This document shows, in pieces, positions 12,069 to 23,415 of a stretch of 64,000 nucleotides of DNA; position 1 is the stretch's first letter, and each line of letters opens with the position of its first letter. Source of the DNA: Mikania micrantha. Its lineage: Eukaryota > Streptophyta > Magnoliopsida > Asterales > Asteraceae. Location of the stretch: contig CM018695.1 in the NCBI GenBank assembly GCA_009363875.1, forward strand, positions 19,502,755-19,566,754. The letters run 5' to 3'. The notes under the pieces were generated by a model. The model was not told the origin of the DNA. It worked only from the letters and a program-made list of their open reading frames with translations, and made no database searches. The translations under genes were made by a program, and so were the position numbers.

Positions 12069-12120
12069 GTAAACTTTGACAAGATTGATATTTGAAAGAT
12101 ATTAGAATAGTTTTCGTATC

Positions 12121-12180
12121 CATATGACGTTTGGTGTAACAAGATTTAACCTATCAGGTTATTAAAAGTCTGTCATATAA
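12121..12180. other. Stem-loop motif M2, copy 2
   Basis: The same arrangement as copy 1 with both stems changed in step: outer ATATGAC/GTCATAT and inner AACCT/AGGTT, around the shared GTTTGGTGTAAC. A third copy at 12961 keeps the inner stem (around GCCTATAGGC) but has lost the outer one. Confidence 0.5.
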
Positions 12181-13667
12181 TACTCAAACTTGACTAGTTC
12201 GAATGTCGTATAAGCATAGTGATTCCAAAATTGCATTCTAACAATGGAATCATGTGTTAAGGTATAAATATTGTAATCTATCAAGAATGTTTAAGATATT
12301 ATACAACTTAGAATTAATATGATAAATGAATATCAATTAATCATAAGTATAATATCATTGATACATTGTTTATGCTTTAAATTGTATTATATAAGACATT
12401 TTAAAACTTCAGATATAGATGATATATGTCCATATCATAAATCGTAAGCACAACGTTTTATTATTCTTTGATTTATTGTTTGAGTATAAAGCTATATAGA
12501 AATGATTTTTTTTGCACTATTAGTAACTTATGAGTTTATAAACGATTGATTCTGAATAAACGTATGATGTAGAATACCCATGTATGTGATATTATATGAT
12601 CTTAGATAGTTGTGATAATTATTTATCACAAATTTGTGATAACTATTTATCACAAATCCTAGATGCAATATCATGAAATCTTTTAACTATTGTTTAAGTC
12701 TACATGTATGGAATAATTCATCTTTGAATTCAATAGTATGAGTTATGTGAACTTTATTGAATTTTACATGAAACCACTCATGTTAAAATTTAATAAGTCC
12801 AAATCATGTCACGTTGTTGAATTCTAAACGAATTATAAAATATCAAAAGATATCATTGTGTTTTGGTTAAAAATCAAATTAAAAATCACGATGAGGAGTT
12901 TAAAACACAAAGGAATGGTATCCAAAATTGATTACCTTTGACTTATTAGAGTTGTATAGTTTATAAGACGTTTGATGTGACATGCTTTGGCCTATAGGCT
13001 AAGATACTCACATTAGAATTCCCCAGGAAAGCTAGACTCGTCACACAGTATGTCAGGGATTTATACGAATCGCTTTCCTAGACAAGAATCCTAACTAACG
13101 GTATCCACCCTTCCAATTAATACATGTCCGTCCTACAAACCTGGCTGTAACAAGATTATAACATCAAACTTATAATACATATAATCATATATGTATTGAA
13201 TTGTTTAGAAAATTTGATTAGGCATTTAACCTAATGATTTGAATTCCTAACATCTATGGAGTAGTTGTGTGTTTGTGAAGATGAGATAGGAATTGACTTA
13301 GATATTTTCTAAGATATTCTTAAACTAAAGAGTACCATATGTTATAATTTCTTATGATAGTCTAAGGAATCCCATTATGGTATACTTAAACTAAGTTAAA
13401 ACAAGTGTTACTTATAAGCTATGTTAGTCCTCTATGGAAGTCATAAACTAAGGTAGGAATATGTTATCTTATAACTAAGGCATTACCTCTATGGAAACAA
13501 AAAAATATATATATAACATGAAATATAAAACATAAAGCAAAATAAAACATGTAGCACATAAGCATGTAATTGAACATATCAAAAGTAATATGAGATAGCT
13601 CATATTTTGGGTTTGCTTAGTCACAGTCTAGGTCATCATTTCTAATAACCTAAATCCCTATAATCAT

Positions 13668-13680
13668 GGCTCTAATACCA
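13668..13680 (-). promoter_or_regulatory. Primer binding site (tRNA-Met), element I, one mismatch
   Basis: Minus sense TGGTATTAGAGCC, i.e. the standard tRNA-Met complement with C to T at one position. It is 3 nt from the LTR end at 13684, the same spacing as in element A. Confidence 0.85.
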
Positions 13681-13930
13681 ATCTGTCACACCCCAACCAA
13701 CAACGGAATACATTGGGGCGTGAGTTTAATTGTTCAAAAGCTCATGGGCTAGTATCAAAGTTTAAATATTTAAACATCCATTTTAAAATATCCAAACAAC
13801 CATTAAACATTCCAACATAGAAATTTAATCCAACATTACATAAACAAAGTTCAACATAACATAAATTGTTTTTAATTATTATTAAACTAGGTCCTTTAAG
13901 CCTAGCTTATGTCTTCTCATCTTCAATTAC

Positions 13931-13975
13931 CTGTCACATATGTAAAATACAATTTTCCAACTATTTGCATAGTTG
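13931..13975 (-). other. Predicted 3' splice site with hairpin, LTR I
   Basis: Acceptor ACATATGTGACAG|GTAA. It is preceded by a perfect 7-bp hairpin CAACTAT/ATAGTTG with loop GCAA in sense (13958-13975). Versus LTRs E-G, the last pair C-G has become T-A on both strands. The matching donor is at 22395 with stem ATTTCC/GGGAAT (22348-22379). The intron was split by insertion of J. Confidence 0.6.
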
Positions 13976-14003
13976 GTGAGCACTCATACAAGTTGTAATA
14001 TGT

Positions 14004-14008
14004 ATATA
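14004..14008. repeat. Target-site duplication of solo LTR J (left)
   Basis: ATATA, repeated at 21852-21856 immediately after the LTR end. The site is AT-rich, so chance agreement is possible, but both LTR ends are also canonical. Confidence 0.7.
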
Positions 14009-14411
14009 TGTAATAACCACCAATAAACCAGGTATTTATTTTTAGAAATTTATTTATTTTAGTACATGGGATATTAAAACAAAGCCTTAGTAATTTCCTT
14101 ATGACCATTTAAAAGACAGCGGATCTAAGTATATCTATAAAAATATACGCACAAATAAATAAGCAATATGGGCGTATATGTGTAGACAAGTATCACCTAA
14201 TATTTCCATAACTGCAAAGAATACGTATGCATGCCGATGAGAAAGATACACACACCTGTATATATAGATATATATATATATAGACATATCAACCAACATA
14301 AGAAAATAAATACACACACAAACATGGATAAATTTTCGAAAATAAAAACATGTAGATAAGTATGAGTAGGTGATCAAATTTGAATTATGAAAATACATGA
14401 AGGACTAAATG

Positions 14412-14475
14412 CTCTAATAACCCACCCTACCTCATTATTATTATTATTATTATTTTTTGCATCTGTAAGAGGAAC
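14412..14475. repeat. (ATT)n tract followed by ACATAAAA repeats
   Basis: Short microsatellite of TTATTATTATT (about 14435-14454), then three ACATAAAA-type units. Part of LTR J upstream of its TATA box. Confidence 0.6.
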
Positions 14476-14790
14476 AAAAACATAAAAACATAAAAACATA
14501 ATATACATCCATGATATTTCCAATTAACAAAAGAAGAAGATAAATATACCACCCACATGGGATCTTGTAGACGGCTAGGAGGATCAAGAAAGCAAGAGAA
14601 GGAAAAGTAAATGTCAATTCCTACAACCTAGTATTACAAATCAACCCATCTCTTGGCAGCAAAACCTGCAACAGCCATGCCAAGGAAGAGGACAACCATC
14701 ATGTCAACCAAAACAAGATCCTAAACACCCATTAAAACCCAATTGATTTGGTTTCCCTCCAATCCCCAACCGGTTCCAAGGTCCTAAACT

Positions 14791-14802
14791 CCTATAAATA
14801 CC
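14791..14802 (+). promoter_or_regulatory. TATA box of LTR J
   Basis: CCTATAAATACC, followed after 30-60 bp by CT-rich sequence (ACACTTCTCACTTCTCC), which is typical of plant transcription starts. The open frame at 14748-15080 overlaps this promoter and is not considered a gene. Confidence 0.6.
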
Positions 14803-15967
14803 ACAAGAAACCTAAGGAAAAACTCACACCTAAACACTTCTCACTTCTCCTTTTCTTTTGCACCACTCGACAGAAGCATAAGCAGCTTCTTTTCCTCTCT
14901 CAGCTGAGAACAAGCAGCTCAGCCCTTAGCCACACACGATCAAAACCATCACCACCCCTGGGATACCTTAAGCTAAACGATAAGACCATCCTTGCAAGCC
15001 ATCTATTGATCTTGCAAATACTTGGACTCACAACCGAAGCAGCCCACCAGCCGTTCACCCTGCTCAAAGTGCATCATTAGAAGCTTGGAAGAAATCCTCA
15101 ACCTTGCTTGCTTCCTGTAAGTTTTCATAACCATATTAGAAACCACAAACACATAAGTAACTAATAAACTGAAAAGCATATATGTGTCCATAATGAAAAC
15201 TTCTTTTGAGCTCATACTTACAAACAAAATGGCTACATGCTCTAGCCATACATACAAGAATGGCTAAGGAACATAAAAGAACTATATATTCAAACCAATG
15301 AAACTGTATACGTGAGTTATTAAGGACTAAACTTTTATTTAAATCTTGTAAGAAAACATATCATCACTTATACATTTAAACATTCACATGAGGTTAAACT
15401 AAAGCATGCAACCCTACATGAAGGATGTTAGTAAAACAAATGAAGAAATATCATATACACTCACGTAATCACACATGAAAGTATCATTTCATGAACATGT
15501 TACTATTTTAATCAAGCTCGCATATATCTACATATACAGGTGTGTGAGTGTGAGTATATATTTGGGAAAGAAGGGGGGTTGTATATCAGGAACACCAAAG
15601 AAAAGAAAGAACATATGATGGTCAAAAACTGATTCGGTTATATACAAAACTGAGAACGAAACTTATAATAACCCTATTTCGAAAACTAGCTACCAGACGT
15701 CTTTAAGATAATAACTAAGAAAAATCCACAAGGAGGACATATTTATACACGCATGCAGAAAATTTAACCCACATAAGCCTATGCCATGCATGGATCACGT
15801 ATGAACCTTATGCATACAAGTATAAATCGCCTGAGCCTCGGGTCAAGAAACAATCCGTCCATGCTTACCTAAAATTTGTGAAAACATGAGTAATAATGCT
15901 TAAGAGATCATAAAATGGAAGGATAGCAACCTGGACAAAACTAATCAGAAAATGAAATACTTGGAGT

Positions 15968-16175
15968 CAGGGGCGGCCCTGAGAATTCAAGTGCCCCGGA
16001 CGTACTGAGAAAAAAAGGCCCCTAATGACTTATAAACTTGTGTTTTTTCGGTTTTATATTTGGAGATATAAGTAAATATATATAATTTAAAAACGATTTT
16101 TAAAATTTTTGTGCTCTTGCGATAAATGGGCCCTTGGACGGAGGTCGGGTTTGCCCCTCTCCAGGACCTCCCATG
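15968..16175. mobile_element. Non-autonomous hAT element (208 bp) with 8-bp TSD
   Basis: Flanked on both sides by CTTGGAGT (15960-15967 and 16176-16183), the 8-bp duplication expected of hAT transposons. The ends are imperfect inverted repeats: CAGGGGCGGCCCTGAGA on the left against CATGGGAGGTCCTGGAGA read inward from the right. There is no coding capacity. It sits inside LTR J. Confidence 0.85.
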
Positions 16176-16227
16176 CTTGGAGTTATTATGAAACCATGAA
16201 TCTTATATAGTATAAAGGTTCTTTATA

Positions 16228-16230
16228 TAC

Positions 16231-16267
<37 letters not shown>

Positions 16268-16297
16268 CATACATATATATATATACATACATATATA
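16228..16297. repeat. (TA)n microsatellite with TACA interruptions
   Basis: Alternating TA/CATA tract abutting the left end of the foldback element at 16298. The same kind of sequence follows its right end. Confidence 0.9.
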
Positions 16298-16703
16298 GGG
16301 AGAGGTTCAAATGTTAACCCTCCCTTATAGCGTTAACCGCTTAACCCTAGCGTTTTTTGCCCGAATCTTAAATTTTTTTTTTCATGGTTTTTATTATGTA
16401 AAAATAGGGGGGGTTTCTTTTTTGTGCTTTTGCTAATTCATCACCGTTTAGAAGTTATTGTAAGTGTAAGTTACTTACACTTACTTACATTTACTGCATC
16501 AGATACGGAAATGTAAGTAAGTGTAAGTAACTTACACTTACAATAACTTCTAAATGGTGATGAATTAGCAAAAACACAAAAAAGAAACCCCCCTTATTTT
16601 TGCAAAATAAAAACCATGAAAAAAAAAATTTAAGATTCGGGCAAAAAACGCTAGGGTTAAGCGGTTAACGCTATAAGGGAGGGTTAACAAAGGAACCATC
16701 CCC
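16298..16703. mobile_element. Palindromic foldback element 1 in a (TA)n tract (406 bp)
   Basis: Nearly the whole element is one inverted repeat: the left arm 16298-16496 is mirrored by 16505-16703 around a centre near 16500. The ends are GGGAGAGGTTC and its partner GGAACCATCCCC. Shared arm motifs include TAACGCTATAAGGGAGGGTTAA and GGCAAAAAACGCTAGGGTTAA. No open frame exists. It could extrude a 200-bp hairpin. The flanking (TA)n recalls the Micron type of microsatellite-associated MITE; the superfamily is not established. Confidence 0.85.
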
Positions 16704-16725
16704 TACATATATATACTAGGTTAGA

Positions 16726-16746
16726 AACCCGTGTGTTACACGGGTT
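16726..16746 (-). terminator. Helitron 3' terminal hairpin
   Basis: AACCCGTGT/ACACGGGTT stem with a GTT loop (plus strand), perfect over 9 bp and 10 nt from the terminal CTAG. In rolling-circle transposons this hairpin marks the end of transfer. Confidence 0.9.
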
Positions 16747-16863
16747 GACTAAGAATCACTGGTACAGTCCATAAATATATTAAATAGGAAATTAGAAAAA
16801 AAACCATACGACTACAAATTAAAAAAATGAAATCAAACATAGAATGTATCAATTATAAGTAAA

Positions 16864-17301
16864 TCATAGGTCTCTGAAAATTTCTTTATAGACGACATTA
16901 TATGTTTTATTCGTCGGCTTTCCTTCAGCATCCAATATTAGTAATTTAATTCCATCTCTTCTCTTGATTCTTGATAGTGTCACATACAATTGTCCATGGT
17001 TGAATACTGGTTGTCTCAAATACAACCCAACTCTTGATAGTGATTGTCCTTGGCTCTTATTAATCGCCATCGCAAAACATACAAAAATTGGAAATTGTCT
17101 TCTCTGAAACTTGAATGGAATCTTCTTGTCTGAAGGTATCATATTAATTCTTGGAATAAACACGCGAGAACCAATATTACCTCCTGATAGAATTTTTGCT
17201 TCTATGACAAGTTTACCAAGAGAGATGACTTGTAACTTTGTATCATTACACAAACCAAGAGAGATAACAACCTGAATTTGAAAGATGAATGTATTTTTCA
17301 T
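16864..17301 (-). pseudogene. Helitron Pif1-like helicase, C-terminal fragment
   Basis: 145 codons. They contain the late superfamily-1 helicase motifs: INKSQGQSLSRVGLYL (motif V region) and GQLYVTLSRI (motif VI, usually VALSR). The stretch between them and the N-terminal CNDTKLQVISLGK is also typical of plant Helitron RepHel proteins. The recognisable similarity starts after an AG that could be an exon border (FQIQ|VVIS). Walker motifs and the HUH nuclease are absent, so this is a remnant of a protein normally over 1000 residues long. Confidence 0.9.
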
Positions 17302-20300
17302 TATTTCAAGAAGACATGTACGTTTCTGCTATCTCGCATAACCAAAAAAACTGACACTTTCGTACCCGAAAACATAGTAGCATATGCTATACTTTTTGAA
17401 GTAAACATGTAGTGTGTCTATTTACATGTTTAACAGAAGACTTTTAGGTATTACATTTTGGTTATTATCTAACTGATATCATGATACCTGCTACTGTTTA
17501 AAATTGTTTATCAAGGTAACATTTTTGATGGGCTGATATAATTAACTTATTACAATTTACTATACATGTGTTACTATTTGGTTATGTTCTTGGCATATTA
17601 TGTTTATCTGTCAATGTTTCTATTATAAAACAATTGTTGAACTAACTAAAATTGATAAAATTTATCAACTATTGGCTTTGGCTAACATCCAATGTAATGT
17701 TTCATATATGTCTGACCATAACTTGATAATAGATTACTTATCAATCTGATCTAAATTCAAATAATTCTCATTTTTTTCAAATGTATTTTTAAATTAATAA
17801 TGATCACATTCATAATTAATATGATGCTCAACATTGATGGGTCGATACAATTCAAAGTAATAATAAACATGAATTATAATAAGCTAATACAAAATATTAT
17901 ATTTCAGCATGAAATAATATATGTTACATTAAATTAAAACGAATAAACATATATAAAAAATATGTTAAGTCATTTATATATTTCCATTTGAAAGTTCGAC
18001 CGCATTTATTACTTAAATGCTATCATTGAATGTTAAACATGGTTTGACTTATTTTAAAAAACTTAAAAGCAAACAACAATTTAATAATATTTTAAATCCA
18101 ATGTCGTAGATTTTTATTTTTAAACTTCACTTTTGAAACTCTAATGACATATTATTTATTAACGTATGTGTGAAACAAAAGACAAAATCCATATTAAAAA
18201 ACATCCATTGATACGTACATATATCTGGTTTAATTTCATAACATATGTTTTAAAATTGTATGTAAGTTAGAAAAAAATTAGAAAAATATTAATTTCTTAT
18301 GATGGTTTTATTCGTATGTTAAAAGATACAATAATATTCTTTACACCAAATATTAATTAGTATTAATAAAAATTAATAAAAATTGTTACATAATGTGTAA
18401 CTGATTATAAAAAAAATATTATGCTCTCAATTTTCTAATTTACTACAAGTAACTTATATTTAAAACCATTTTAAATATCATCATTGTAACCGACAATCAA
18501 CCTTAATTAATATTTTCATGATCCCAATAATTTTGATTTTAAAAGTATCCTTACTCAAAATAGTTCTACCTTAATATTCCTAAAATACATTTCAAAATAT
18601 TATATAAGGAAAATTCAAATCTAATTAATATATTTTACAGCTCACCATCTTGTAAGATTTATTTAATTGATTTATTTTTTCATCATGATTACCAATTTCC
18701 TTAATATCTCTCTTGATTTGTAAATCTGAACAAATTTTGTTACATACAATAATGAGTAAATCTAATGCAATCAAAAAAATAAAAAGTATATAACATCAAT
18801 AACATTTGACCCATGTGGAGCTTTCATATATTTTTTCCCGGGTTCAAATGCACAAAATTTGTTTGATTCTAACCCATCAGATTATACCAATGATTCAAGT
18901 ATTTAAAAATAAAAAAAATGGTGGCTAACTATGAACCCATACACATTCACCTATGAACTGTTGGTTTTCAATCAGGATTAATGTAAATGAAAAAAACCAT
19001 ATAAACCCAAATTGAAAACTAAATATTTGAAAACCTATATGATAACAGATAATGTCACTGTGGTTTTACCAACATTCGAAAACCCAAATTTAACCCTAAA
19101 CTAAATCCACAATTGAAAACACCAATTGAAAACCTGAATTGAAGAGAAAATAGATTAAACATTTACATAAAACACAAAACACAAAATTCAAAAACAAAAT
19201 CTGATCCATTATCATATGTCAAACATGATTACAAAGAGTCAAAGATTATATTATTCCAAATTGAAAAACATGATTCTGGTCTTATGATTAGAAGCTATGC
19301 TTTAGGTGCCACTTAGTTGTTTGGCTCTCTCTAAAGCGTAATCCACAATTGAAAACACCAATTGAAAACCTGAATTTGACCCATTTCTTTTTCATCCCTT
19401 TTTTTACCTGTTAGGAGTAAATACATAATCTGAAATCATTGCATAATATATTTATTAGAATGAAATTGCAACATTTAACTTTTGTCTATTATTCAAGTTT
19501 TTCTTGTAATTTTTCTTCTTTTTAAGTTATATAATCGTTGCAGCAATGTTGGTGTAGCTTTTCTTCTCTGGAATGAAATTAGGCAGCAGTGGATTGGACT
19601 AATCAAATATACACAAAGAATTGATTTTTTTTTACAAAAATTAATCCTGAAAAAGTCGATAAACTTTTTAAAAAACAAATCAGGTTGAATCCACTATATA
19701 AATCAATGTATTTTATAGATGACATTATTAAAATAGCTAGTTTTTTACCTATAAACATGAACAGGAGAATTTGTATACAAATTCTTTAAAAATTTCTAAT
19801 AATTTATATTTGAGATTAAGTTGAAGAACCTTGTTGGGATATCATAATCAAAAGGAGTAGAAAATACGAAATTTAACCAAAAGCATATCACAAGAAATTA
19901 TGAAAACAACAAATTCAAAACATAATTTGCTCCAAATTAACAGAAAACACGAAATTGAAAAAAAAAAGAATTAAAACCCCCAAATTCCCAAACCCAATCG
20001 TGATCTGTTGCATGTATTTTTACACAAACCTGTTGTATAAATCAATGTAAAACATATCAGATATAGAATCAACTTACAATGGAAGAAGATGGCTTGATAT
20101 CATGGTTCATTGGAAGTTTTTCACCCGGATATAACCTGTGATTAATGAAAAAAACATCACCAGAATGGTCGAAAGGAGTAAGGAGAAGAATCATATGAAA
20201 TAAAATAGATGAGATCGAGAATCAATTTACATTAGGAAGAAGAGGGTTGATATTAGGGTTTTTTGAATCTTGTCTTCAACAGAGAGATGGAGGAACACGT

Positions 20301-20477
20301 TTCACAGAAACCAAAAAAATGAGGAGTGTTCTAGAAATCGGTGGTGTAGTAAACGGGTAAAAAAAAACCATTCATGTAGGATCCGCGTGTTATAGAAAAT
20401 ATAGGTCAAGTTTTTGGGGGGAAAAAAATTAGATGGCCTAGAATTGTGCCATGTGTCCCCCAATGATTTTCATTTAT
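17302..20477 (-). other. Helitron interior, AT-rich, no gene recognised
   Basis: About 3.2 kb of AT-rich sequence with no frame of recognisable content. The minus-strand start (20050-20400) looks like a transcript leader (AACCCTAATATCAACCC, then possible intron borders). An ATTGAAAACCTGAATTGA-like phrase recurs around 19100-19380. Open frames at 19482-19688 and 19493-19678 overlap on opposite strands and look accidental. Confidence 0.5.

Positions 20478-20478
<1 letters not shown>

Positions 20479-20530
<52 letters not shown>
20479..20530. repeat. (TA)n microsatellite
   Basis: Uninterrupted AT dinucleotide run flanking foldback element 2 on its left. A matching run lies at 20924-20966 on its right. 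Confidence 0.95.
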
Positions 20531-20532
<2 letters not shown>

Positions 20533-20920
20533 TAAGGAGTGAATAATAACCCACCTTAATTGAGGTAACCCATTAACCCTGGCAAAAAACGCTCAAATCG
20601 CAAAATTTTTATTTTTATGGTTTTTTTATGCAAAAATAGGGGGCTCCTTTTTTAAGCGTTCGCTAATTCACAAGCGTTAAAAAGTTAAACCAAATGTAAG
20701 TTTGCGTTACACTGCGAACATTTATTTAAGTGTCGCAGTGTAACGCAAACTTACATTTCGTTTAACTTTTTAACGCTTGTGAATTAGCGAACGCTTAAAA
20801 AAGGAGCCCCACCTATTTTTGCATAAAAAAACCATGAAATTTTTTTTTTTTGCGATTTAAGCGTTTTTTGCCAGGGTTAATGGGTTACCTCAATTAATGA
20901 GGGTTATTATATGATCCCTT

Positions 20921-20923
<3 letters not shown>
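20531..20923. mobile_element. Palindromic foldback element 2 in a (TA)n tract (393 bp)
   Basis: Arms of about 190 bp mirrored around 20730. The left end GGTAAGGAGTGAATAATAACCC pairs with the right end GGGTTATTATATGATCCCTTCCC. The central part is GC-richer (TTTGCGTTACACTGCG). The same plan as element 1 (ends rich in GGGTTAA, internal GGCAAAAAACGCT, TTTTTTATGCAAAAATAGGGG), but different enough to be a separate subfamily. No open frame. Confidence 0.85.
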
Positions 20924-20968
<45 letters not shown>

Positions 20969-22381
20969 TGAGAAAGAAAGTTTAAGAATCTTTATAATAA
21001 AAGATGAATTATGTCACTTGAAATATTAACAAAAGAAAAGATAACCCAATCATGTCACAATAAAATATGTAAATAGAAGTGTTGGGAAAACAAGAGTTCA
21101 AAAGCCTCACCCAAATGATATTTTTCATAGCCCCTTTTAATGATATTTTAACTTTTGGGGTGTGATGCATGTTACATAATTTATTTATTACAAGAATTTG
21201 CATATGGTTATGACGTTGTTGCATAAGACAAGAATTTATCACTTAAATGGCTCTACTCTCTACACAACCATTTAACTCACGATGTTGAGCCGAGGGATTA
21301 ATATAAGTTAGTACTAGCGGGGTTTGACAAACTTCCATTCATGGTTTGGTCGCACCAACCACTAAATCATGATTTATGAATGGTATATTTCCAACAAGAA
21401 CTATTGTTTTGTGATAAGACAATTAGCAAGAAAAATGGTATACAAGAAGTTAAAGGTATGGTTATGGACTTTTGCAGGTTCATCAAAAATGTGTCATTAT
21501 CTACTAACCTATTTGAACAAGTTTATCGAGTCGTAAAACCTACGATCTCACCAACATAATGTTGACCTTTTCAATTTGACATGCATTTCAGGAATATAGA
21601 AGTAACAAGTTGCCTGGTGAAGTTAGCATGCATTTATTTTGGAATACAAATGAAGATTTGATTATATTACTTGTGTAGATTTAGGTCATATGATTTTAGG
21701 AATCTTCGGACATGTATTGAGACTACCTTATTTTGTAAACATGAACCTTTGATATGTTAATGCATGGTTTTGAATTCTCTCATATGCAATGTGCTCAAGA
21801 TATACAGTTTCGTTACATCCTTGTGATTCCGCCGTTGGCGAGGGTGTGACAATATATAAATAAACTGATGTAATACGAAGTCCAAATGGTAACAAGTCTA
21901 AGTATATGTTCTTACAAGTATTCTAGAAGCATTCTAAACCAAAGAATTCATAACAAGTCGTCACAAGTATTTGTTATTCAATCATATATATAAGTAATCA
22001 AGTCCTTTCCAATGTTATTTGTCCTTTACAATTTTCCTCAAACATGTAATATAACATAACTTATAAATCAAGGTTTTCGAGACCTTAATCAAGTTAGTTA
22101 ATTTACATGTTTGCAATGTACACCTTTCATCTTTTTAACACAAAGACCAAAGTCTAACCAAAGAAGGTATATAACCATTCTTAGGCTACTATTGTATATA
22201 ATGAATATGTATACAAGAATTCTAAGTCATCACATGTTCTATAATTCAAGTAAGCACACAAAAATTAAGGCTATTATACCAAACTAAGTAATTTGCATCA
22301 TGTTTTGACTCTAAGAATACATTGAGTTGAAATAAGACATATGTGACATTTCCAAAACTTCCAACATTAAAAAGGGAATTA

Positions 22382-22395
22382 TAAGAATAACTCAC
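22382..22395 (-). other. Predicted 5' splice site, LTR I
   Basis: CTAGACAG|GTGAGTTATTC in minus sense, followed by the stem ATTTCC/GGGAAT (22348-22379). It pairs with the acceptor at 13931. Confidence 0.5.
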
Positions 22396-23341
22396 CTGTC
22401 TAGCTTTGTTCCAAGAAGTTGTTGAGTATGATGAGAACTTGTGATGTCCCAATTCACCCTATATTGTGATATGAATTTTGTATAAGTCCTGAAGCTTACA
22501 TGAACCTATAAAGTCTATATCATTCCTAATGGATCTTCCAAAAAGGCAAAGACCTAATTTGGATTTTATAAATCCTTCTTTTATAATTATGAAAGAAAAT
22601 ATTTTATTGATTTGTTTTGTGTATTCAAATGTTTGTATATGTATTATTTTATTTGCATAAAACAAACAAAATATTTCTATAAGTTTTTGGAATTAAAATT
22701 TTTGAACTCTATATTGTTTTTCATGTTTTAACAACTTGAATAATAATCTAGATAATATTTTATTAAAATAATCAGTAAAATATTATTCTATATTATAATG
22801 TAATTCAGAATATTAGATTAAAAATATTCAATAATATTTGTATATTCATTTTCTTAAAATCTTTACCTTTTAAAATTTATTTAAACAATATAAATATTAC
22901 TTTTATAAAAATAAAGTCCAATAATTCTTTAAAATTTTCCGGAATGTTTAAACATCAAACATAATTTCTATAATTTTTTTAGAATTTTTAAAATTGTTTT
23001 AATATTATTTTTATATTATAAACCATTTATATACAATTTAAATAGTAAAATAATATAAATAAATTTTAAAAATTCTAATATTTGTACATAATGTTTAAAA
23101 ATCTTATTTATAATTTCTGTAACTTTTTCAGAATTATTGAAGTTGATTTGTTATTTTTAATAAATTTTAAACTGTATAATTATATTTTAAATAGTTAAAT
23201 AATAGATATAAAATCGGAAAAATTCTAACTTTTTTACGGAATATCTAAAACATCATTTTTAATTTTTGTGATTTTTTTAGAATTTTTGGAATTGATTTGG
23301 ATAATGAAATAAAAAATAAAAAGATTGGGTTTAGTGTCAAA

Positions 23342-23415
23342 AACCGCTCAAGTCGGATTTGAACCCGCGATCATGGATCTCTCAGCCTGAAGACTTTTAC
23401 CACTGAACTGTGGTA
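23342..23415 (-). other. tRNA-like sequence in LTR I
   Basis: Minus sense contains a B-box-like GGTTCAAATCC (23355-23365) and, 40 nt upstream, an A-box-like CAGTTCAGTGGTA. Spacing and flanks resemble a tRNA gene. The T-stem pairs at only 3 of 5 positions and the anticodon arm is poor, so it is not a functional tRNA. A second tRNA-like sequence lies in the equivalent part of LTR K (57130-57197). Part of LTR I, between its start and its donor. Confidence 0.55.

Larger units (their letters stand above)
10684..13667 (-). other. Internal/leader region of Ty3 element I; no coding sequence recognised
   Basis: Runs from the copia break to the primer site of element I. The first 120 bases downstream of the primer site (minus sense) match the post-primer leader of element E in order (ATAGGGATTTAGGTTA, then GACCTAG). 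I see no gag or pol. It contains one degenerate copy of the structured module (11643-11697), three copies of a GACRTTTGATGTAAC stem-loop motif (12002-12068, 12121-12180, 12961-13015), and a minus-strand open frame at 11012-11308 without recognisable motifs. The 3' part of the element and its 3' LTR are missing. Confidence 0.5.
16716..20478 (-). mobile_element. Helitron with vestigial helicase (5' end approximate)
   Basis: On the minus strand the element ends in CTAG at 16716, followed by host T. Ten nt before that end is a perfect 9-bp hairpin with 3-nt loop (16726-16734 with 16738-16746; AACCCGTGT arm). This is the standard Helitron 3' terminus. Next to it, 16864-17301 encodes the C-terminal part of a Pif1-type helicase in the same orientation. 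The 5' end is placed where unique sequence meets the (TA)n tract near 20478, but no clear TC start is visible because a foldback element and microsatellite occupy the spot. The Rep nuclease and most of the helicase are gone. Confidence 0.8.
14009..21851 (+). mobile_element. Solo LTR J (Ty3), carrying hAT, foldback and Helitron insertions
   Basis: Starts TGTAATAACC and ends GAGGGTGTGACA, flanked by ATATA. Sense is plus. A strong promoter-like stretch (CCTATAAATACC at 14791-14802) is followed by a CT-rich leader and a donor-like CCT|GTAAGT at 15117. An acceptor GCATTTCAG|GAATAT lies at 21591, preceded by the hairpin CAACA/TGTTG (21552-21564) and TTGACC. Subtracting the insertions between 15960 and about 20966 leaves roughly 2.8 kb, a normal LTR size for this window. 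Confidence 0.75.

Noticed and set aside
14748..15080. 110-codon open frame after a TATA-like region, resembling a small host gene
   Set aside because: The frame starts upstream of the TATA box, has no recognisable protein features, and lies within solo LTR J, whose promoter explains the signals.
16298..16703. MicroRNA precursor
   Set aside because: The fold is a near-perfect 200-bp inverted repeat flanked by TA microsatellite, more like a MITE/foldback transposon than a miRNA hairpin.
23342..23415. Functional tRNA gene
   Set aside because: T-stem only 3 of 5 pairs and no acceptable anticodon arm; reported only as tRNA-like.
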